Source of the DNA: Lachnospiraceae bacterium UBA1201
GTDB lineage: Bacteria; Bacillota; Clostridia; Lachnospirales; Lachnospiraceae
Assembly: GCA_002309675.1 (NCBI GenBank)
Contig: DBXX01000059.1
Span: 1-35,861, forward strand
DNA length: 35,861 nt
Direction: 5' to 3'
Below the pieces are notes generated by a model. It was not told the origin of the DNA, made no database searches, and saw only the letters and a program-made list of their open reading frames with translations. The position numbers and the translations under genes were made by a program. This document shows positions 31,328 through 35,861 of this stretch, piece after piece (within the stretch, counting starts at the first letter, position 1; each line of letters begins with the position of its first letter).

Positions 31328-32461
31328 CTATTTGCTCCTTGTGTATGCTCTGTAGAATTCATCTGCACGACCGGGTGTTTTGGTCCTGTTTGCATTCTGA
31401 ATGGTGAAAGACGTCATACCGATCATATCGGAGTCGGTTGCATTGATCATACCGTTCGAGATATGGCCTTCCGAGATCGCAAGATCGATCGAGATCGTAT
31501 TACTCTGGCCGGTCAATGCGCTCAGGGCTGCATACATCATAAGCCCCTGTTTTGTGTCTTCATCCAATGCATCTCCCGCGACACCGATCAAATAGGAAAT
31601 GATATCGGTGAACGAAGGATTCAGTTTGCAAACCGTAAGTCCGTTTTCTTTCGCAGTCGTGAAGTGGAAAACATCTTTTTGTTTGTCGCTGTCCTTCAGA
31701 TCCTTCTTAACGGTCTCGATTGCGTTGCGGAGTTTGTCGACTGCCGCTTTGTTCTGCTCCATGTTGTTCTCGTCGTTATACAGTCCCGTATACTTTGCGA
31801 GAGCTTCATAGAAGTCATCCCAGCTGTCTTTCCGCATAGCTGCGATGATATCGTAGATATACATACCTTTTTCCAGGTCACGCTCGATCACATAGTAGTA
31901 GACATCGCCGGCATACGTCTTGTAATCACTGCCTTCCGAACTCGCGCTACTGCTTTTCTGAGCGTATTCTTCGGCAGAGACCTCCCGCACGTTGTAAGAA
32001 CCGCCAGGTGTGAAAACAAAGAGTTGGTTCTCCTTCTTCTTTTCATTCATCATGAAAAGGCGGCCTTCCTTCTCTTTTGCATCGAATTCATAGTAGCCTG
32101 TTATCTTCTCTTCGACGTCGTCCTCGGTCGTCTTCAGAATGATCTCCATGGAATCCAGCGATCCGGTCTTAAAAAATCCATCGATGAGCTGGTCGACCGG
32201 TTTCTTCGGTTTCAGGAAGATCACAAGCGCTATGATAATGCCCACCACAACGACCAGCGCCGCAGCGGAAATGCCGATGATCTTCGGTAATTTGGAAGGT
32301 TCTTTGATCGGGATCGATTTATATTCGGTCTTAGCCGTCATCAAAACGTCGCCGAACATGCCTCCTTCCATAGGCGTTTTTTTGGAATGGATATTCTGTC
32401 CGCACATGTCGCATTTGTATGCGCCAGCGGGTAACTCGGCACCACAAAATTTACACTGCAT
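31328..32461 (-). CDS. Zinc-ribbon single-pass membrane protein
   Basis: Function not recognised. The 377-residue product has a zinc ribbon (CKFCG at 3-7, CDMCG at 17-21), a Lys/Pro-containing linker, one transmembrane helix (about 61-84), and an outside domain of about 290 residues that starts with a DGFFKTGSLDSM segment and alternates beta-like and charged helical parts. The DGxFKTxxLDSM start suggests a fold repeated in related proteins. AGGAGGG lies 6 nt before the ATG. It follows a similar protein by 64 nt and is probably in the same transcript. Confidence 0.9.
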   Translation of the reverse strand: MQCKFCGAELPAGAYKCDMCGQNIHSKKTPMEGGMFGDVLMTAKTEYKSIPIKEPSKLPKIIGISAAALVVVVGIIIALVIFLKPKKPVDQLIDGFFKTGSLDSMEIILKTTEDDVEEKITGYYEFDAKEKEGRLFMMNEKKKENQLFVFTPGGSYNVREVSAEEYAQKSSSASSEGSDYKTYAGDVYYYVIERDLEKGMYIYDIIAAMRKDSWDDFYEALAKYTGLYNDENNMEQNKAAVDKLRNAIETVKKDLKDSDKQKDVFHFTTAKENGLTVCKLNPSFTDIISYLIGVAGDALDEDTKQGLMMYAALSALTGQSNTISIDLAISEGHISNGMINATDSDMIGMTSFTIQNANRTKTPGRADEFYRAYTRSK

Positions 32462-32484
32462 CTATTCCCTCCTGTAAATGCAAC

Positions 32485-32519
32485 GGCGGGGAAAGCGTTA
32501 AACGCTCACTGCCCACGCC
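32485..32519 (-). promoter_or_regulatory. Imperfect hairpin between the two zinc-ribbon genes
   Basis: GGCGGGG (32485-32491) pairs with CCCACGCC-type sequence (32512-32519), with AGCGT/ACGCT (32494-32506) inside. No T run follows, so full termination is unlikely; mRNA processing or partial attenuation is possible. Confidence 0.4.
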
Positions 32520-32525
32520 GGTCGA

Positions 32526-33725
32526 TCACTTTGAGTAAACCGCGTCGATCATCTGTCTTACGTCATCCGGAATCTCGGTCTTACCGGGATTTATAGCACG
32601 TACATTCATCTCAATATTAATGAGGTTGAGATACTGCATGTTCATGACGCCGACTGCGAAACAACCGTCTGTGATCGTTATACGTCCTGTCATTTTGATA
32701 CCGGACTTTTCTATGTCTTCCTTCTTCAGGTTCATCATCTGAGCAGCGATCTGTGCTTCTTCAGCGGGAAGCAGATCCGCAACGGATGAGTAGAGTCTCT
32801 TCAACAGCTCGGCGATATCCGCGTCGAACTCGTATAAGATCGAACCATTGACCTTCGTACGCTTAGCGTTCAAAACTTCATCCAGGAATTTCGGATCGGT
32901 GAATTCTTGCTGCAGTTTCTTTCCTGCGTCATAGTATTTTCTTTCCTCAGGAGTCAGCTGTGCGAGCACTTCCGGATCTTCCTGTTCCTTCTCCATTTCT
33001 TCGAAATACTTCTCCGAGAACAGGTCTTCTATCTGTTGGTAGTTGCTCTGCTCCGCAGGAAGCGTTTCAATATCGTAGCACTTATTGGAGATCATTACGA
33101 TTCTTCTGTTCGGGAAATCCTCGGGATTACTCAGGAACAGGTTATAGTAACGCTCACTGGTCTCCAAAACCTTATAATTCGCTTCCGGAGTAGCGATCAT
33201 TACCTGTTTCTCGTTTAACTGGTCTAACCATGTTACAAATCTCTTATCGGACTTGTTGAAAGAATAGCCGCCGTCAATGCTCTCCACTTGCTTCTGGCCC
33301 ATTCCGGACACTTCAGCGCGGATCGAGAATCCAGCGTTCTTCGCACGCACCAATTCCTTGATGCTCTCCATGATCTCCTTGTTCTGGTCTACGCCACGGT
33401 TGTTGATGAACCACCATGCGCCGAAGCCGATGCCTCCCACAATGATCAAAGCACACAGAACTACCAGGAGTTTCTTCACGGGAAATGAACCGCGGCTCTT
33501 TTTAGGTTTCGCTGCTACCGGAGCAACATCATCCATCGATGCACCCTCCATGGATGCACTGGGGCCGGTGTTCCAGCGGTCTGCAGGTTTTCCTTTTTTC
33601 GGTTGCGCGGGCGCTGCTCCGAATGAGAACGCCTCGACGGGTTTTGATGCCTTTTGATTGTTTCCGCACAAGTCACAGATCATGGCTCCGTCCGGAAGCG
33701 GACTTCCGCAAAATTTACATGTCAT
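32526..33725 (-). CDS. Zinc-ribbon single-pass membrane protein
   Basis: Function not recognised. With the start at 33725 the product has 399 residues: zinc ribbon (CKFCG at 3-7, CDLCG at 17-21), a Ser/Pro/Lys-rich linker (about 22-80), one transmembrane helix (about 84-105), and an outside domain of about 290 residues rich in Glu, Lys and Asn. The zinc ribbon is almost the same as that of the next gene. ATG 33725 is chosen because it opens directly into the ribbon and follows AGGAGAAGGAAG; the longer frame from 33854 is the transcribed leader. It starts an operon from the promoter at 33863-33892. Confidence 0.9.
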   Translation of the reverse strand: MTCKFCGSPLPDGAMICDLCGNNQKASKPVEAFSFGAAPAQPKKGKPADRWNTGPSASMEGASMDDVAPVAAKPKKSRGSFPVKKLLVVLCALIIVGGIGFGAWWFINNRGVDQNKEIMESIKELVRAKNAGFSIRAEVSGMGQKQVESIDGGYSFNKSDKRFVTWLDQLNEKQVMIATPEANYKVLETSERYYNLFLSNPEDFPNRRIVMISNKCYDIETLPAEQSNYQQIEDLFSEKYFEEMEKEQEDPEVLAQLTPEERKYYDAGKKLQQEFTDPKFLDEVLNAKRTKVNGSILYEFDADIAELLKRLYSSVADLLPAEEAQIAAQMMNLKKEDIEKSGIKMTGRITITDGCFAVGVMNMQYLNLINIEMNVRAINPGKTEIPDDVRQMIDAVYSK

Positions 33726-33862
33726 AGTCTTCCTTCTCCTTTTAGTATTTACACTTTTTGTTTCGTTTGTTTTACCCGAAAAACAAACGCGATTTTCCTT
33801 CACAAAATCCATGCTGAGGCCGAAGCGACCTCGCCTGCATGAGCGTATATACACTCAGTCTT

Positions 33863-33892
33863 ATTATAGTCACTGTCCTCGGAATTTGTCAA
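33863..33892 (-). promoter_or_regulatory. Sigma-A promoter of the zinc-ribbon operon
   Basis: Consensus TTGACA (33892-33887), 18-nt spacer, TATAAT (33868-33863) on the minus strand. Start near 33856, leader about 130 nt, with a small UUCG-type hairpin around 33813-33833. Confidence 0.87.
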
Positions 33893-33957
33893 GTATACAC
33901 CGATAAAAAGGGCGGGAAATGAAAGAATATCCGACATTTTTTTTATGCATTTTGCCA

Positions 33958-33985
33958 TTGTATCCTTTACGTTGTGTGTTATGAT
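33958..33985 (+). promoter_or_regulatory. Probable promoter of the GH9 gene
   Basis: TTGTAT (33958-33963), 16-nt spacer, TATGAT (33980-33985) with an extended -10 TGT just before it. Start near 33992, leader about 27 nt. It is divergent from the zinc-ribbon promoter about 70 bp away. Confidence 0.6.
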
Positions 33986-34018
33986 GATAACAACAATCAT
34001 TTTAAGGAGAAAGACGCT

Positions 34019-35722
34019 ATGCAAGTCACCACTAATCAGCCGCAGGATACTGTGCGCTTTTTCTTCAATCTCCTCGGTTTCCTCCCCCAAGGGCCGAAGA
34101 TGGTCGTTACTTCCTACACTGACGCGTCCCCCTTCTCTCTACTGGATGCCGACACCGGAAAGGTCTGCTACACGGGTGTTCTCGAATCAACCCCGCTCGA
34201 CCCGATCACCGGCATCGCATCCTCTAAGGCCGATTTCTCGGATTTCACCGAACCCGGTACCTACCGGTTGTCGGTCGGTTCCGATCTTTCGCCTGTTTTT
34301 ACGATCGCGGAGCACTCTTACGATGCGCTCACGCGTGATATGTTGAAAATGTTTTATTTCCAGCGGTGCGGCTGTGAACTAAAGCCCGAACATGCCGGGA
34401 AGTTCGTTCACCCTGCCTGCCACACGCAGCCTGCCCTGCCGTATGGCGCCGATCCGGCGACTGCGGTTTCGCTCGATGTCCACGGCGGCTGGCACGACGC
34501 CGGTGACTACGGTCGTTATGTGACGCCCGGAGCCCTCACCGTCTCGCACCTGCTCTACGCTTACGAGCTCTTTCCGAAGAAGTTCGCATTTACCGTTAAT
34601 ATTCCGGAAACGGGCAATGGTACGCCGGACGTTCTGAACGAGGCTCGCTATGAACTGGACTGGCTTATGCGCATGCAACTGAGTGACGGCAGCGTATACC
34701 ATAAAGTCACCACGGCGAACCACGCACCCTTCATCATGCCTCAGGAGGATGATGAGCAACTCTTCGTATACCCGCCTTCTTCCATGGCGACCGCCATGTT
34801 CGCGGCGGTGACGATGCAGGCCGCACGCATTTTCCGTGCTTTCGACGAGACTTACGCAAACCATCTGTTTGAGGCAGGTCTTCTCAGTCTGCGTTTCCTG
34901 TTGGAGCATCCGGAGTTCATTCCGTTCCGTAACCCGAAGGATTGCCGTACCGGCGAGTACGGTCACCCGAGCGACCGCGACCAGAGGCTCTGGGCCGGCG
35001 CGGAGTTCCTCCGCACCATCGCAACCGGCGCCTTCGACGCATTTCTGCCCGACGATATCGACACGATCCGTGAGAAAATCTTCGTCCGCTTCCGCGGCAA
35101 TATGATCGACCGGACCGTCCGCAAGGATTCGTTCGGCTGGGTGCAGACCGGCGGTCTGGCCCTGCTCTCCGTGCTGTTCTGTCCCGACGCCGAAACGGTA
35201 TTTTCCGCTCCCTGCGTTGAAATCGCAAAGTTCTATTTGATGCATTATGCGGATAAGCATCTCAAGGAGCGGGAAGAGTCTTCTTTCAATATCCCGCTCG
35301 CCCGTGAGGAATACACCTGGGGCAGCAGCCTGAGCCTGATGAATAAGGCCATGTTCTTCGTGGCCGCCCACCTCTTCACAGGTAAGGAAGACTACCGCAT
35401 CTGTGCGTTCGACTGCCTGGACTACCTTCTGGGCCGCAACACACTGCAGTTTTCCTATGTGTCCGGCCACGGTGCCAACAGCCTGAAGGATCCGCACAAC
35501 CGCCCCACCGTGGCGGACGGCATCGAAGAGATGATCCCCGGTTTCGTCGCCGGCGGTGCGAACTGTCTCTTCCACGATCCGACCGCAAAGAAACTCCTTC
35601 CCAAACTGGGAAAGGCAGCCCCGATGGATTGCTACATCGACGACCACGAATGCTTCTCATTAAATGAGATCGCGATCTACTGGAACTCCACCGCACTCTT
35701 TGTCGCGGCCTATCTGATGTAA
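34019..35722 (+). CDS. GH9 glycosidase without signal peptide
   Basis: A 567-residue family 9 glycoside hydrolase. An N-terminal Ig-like CelD_N domain (about 8-95) is followed by the (alpha/alpha)6 catalytic domain (about 103-565). Catalytic features seen are GGWHDAGDYGRYV with D160 and D163 (base), the His-containing DPHNRP, and the general acid E550 in LNEIAIYWN. GH9 enzymes are mostly beta-1,4-endoglucanases, some being cellodextrinases or beta-glucosidases. No signal peptide, carbohydrate-binding module or dockerin is seen, so it should be intracellular and act on imported cello- or xyloglucan oligosaccharides. ATG 34019 has AAGGAG 9 nt upstream; the longer frame from 33974 starts inside the promoter. 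It has its own terminator. Confidence 0.94.
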   Translation: MQVTTNQPQDTVRFFFNLLGFLPQGPKMVVTSYTDASPFSLLDADTGKVCYTGVLESTPLDPITGIASSKADFSDFTEPGTYRLSVGSDLSPVFTIAEHSYDALTRDMLKMFYFQRCGCELKPEHAGKFVHPACHTQPALPYGADPATAVSLDVHGGWHDAGDYGRYVTPGALTVSHLLYAYELFPKKFAFTVNIPETGNGTPDVLNEARYELDWLMRMQLSDGSVYHKVTTANHAPFIMPQEDDEQLFVYPPSSMATAMFAAVTMQAARIFRAFDETYANHLFEAGLLSLRFLLEHPEFIPFRNPKDCRTGEYGHPSDRDQRLWAGAEFLRTIATGAFDAFLPDDIDTIREKIFVRFRGNMIDRTVRKDSFGWVQTGGLALLSVLFCPDAETVFSAPCVEIAKFYLMHYADKHLKEREESSFNIPLAREEYTWGSSLSLMNKAMFFVAAHLFTGKEDYRICAFDCLDYLLGRNTLQFSYVSGHGANSLKDPHNRPTVADGIEEMIPGFVAGGANCLFHDPTAKKLLPKLGKAAPMDCYIDDHECFSLNEIAIYWNSTALFVAAYLM

Positions 35723-35770
35723 TATTAGAGTGAAGTATACATGACTTAGCTTACATGACTCAACCATACA

Positions 35771-35801
35771 AAACCGCTGCCGGCTATGCCGACAGCGGTT
35801 T
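35771..35801 (+). terminator. Terminator after the GH9 gene
   Basis: AAACCGCTG and CAGCGGTTT (9 bp), one mismatch, then CGGC/GCCG around a TAT loop, followed by a T-rich ATTGCTTTATTTGG. It lies about 50 nt past the stop. Confidence 0.85.
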
Positions 35802-35861
35802 ATTGCTTTATTTGGTTGCTTTTATCTTTCTTCCACTGGCAACTACCTGACCGGCCGGCCA

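Noticed and set aside
34379..35647. A 422-codon minus-strand frame
   Set aside because: Antisense to the GH9 gene, which has catalytic motifs, promoter, ribosome binding site and terminator.
35846..35861. GGCCGGCC at the window end, resembling a rare-cutter restriction or vector site
   Set aside because: An 8-bp palindrome in GC-rich DNA at a window edge is not evidence of vector sequence or an attachment site.
1..35861. Insertion sequences, prophage, integrases, toxin-antitoxin or defence genes
   Set aside because: No transposase, integrase, restriction, toxin or phage structural protein was recognised in any frame; gene content looks like core chromosome.

Overview
The window looks like chromosomal DNA of an anaerobic, carbohydrate-degrading member of the Clostridia. 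This is inferred from gene content: a four-subunit pyruvate:ferredoxin oxidoreductase, an MsmX-type sugar ABC ATPase next to a CdaR-type regulator, CvfB, SH3b/NlpC-P60 wall hydrolases, WalR-like boxes, consensus sigma-A promoters and strong AGGAGG ribosome binding sites. Codon third positions are GC-rich. No species can be named from the sequence. Nearly everything is on the minus strand; only the LRR gene, the XRE regulator and the GH9 gene are on the plus strand.

Layout. 1-905: 5' part of a TetM-like ribosomal-protection GTPase, running off the window. 1044-4560: two paralogous secreted SH3b-coiled coil-NlpC/P60 peptidoglycan hydrolases, each with a consensus promoter overlapped by WalR-like boxes in identical spacing. 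4838-8954: a minus operon of a small membrane protein, an Amidase_3 lipoprotein, an ABC ATPase without permease, and thioredoxin reductase. 9238-10185: a cytoplasmic leucine-rich repeat protein with its own promoter. 10267-19219: uvrB-uvrA-alkaline phosphatase-alpha-xylosidase, tightly spaced. 19351-21960: a zinc-ribbon membrane protein and a CtpA/B-type S41 protease. 21983-24404: a CdaR-like regulator and an MsmX-like ATPase. 24405-24893: a long intergenic region. 24894-26222: an XRE regulator convergent with cvfB. 26304-26376: tRNA-Gln(CTG). 26473-31205: a TM2/zinc-ribbon protein downstream of porC-D-A-B. 31328-33725: two further zinc-ribbon membrane proteins. 34019-35722: a GH9 glycosidase lacking a signal peptide.

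Themes. Cell-wall remodelling is prominent: three hydrolases with SH3b domains, two of them apparently under WalR-type control. Intracellular oligosaccharide use is a second theme (YicI-like alpha-xylosidase, signal-less GH9, shared sugar ATPase). Four proteins share an N-terminal zinc ribbon and a transmembrane segment and have no recognised function.

The most unusual signal is not a gene. The non-palindromic octamer GGNCAATG (reverse complement CATTGNCC) occurs 38 times by manual scan, about one per 0.94 kb, where roughly 4-5 would be expected. It lies in several reading frames, on both strands, and at least once in intergenic DNA. It looks like a genome signature word of the uptake-sequence, Chi or HIP1 class, but its function is unknown.
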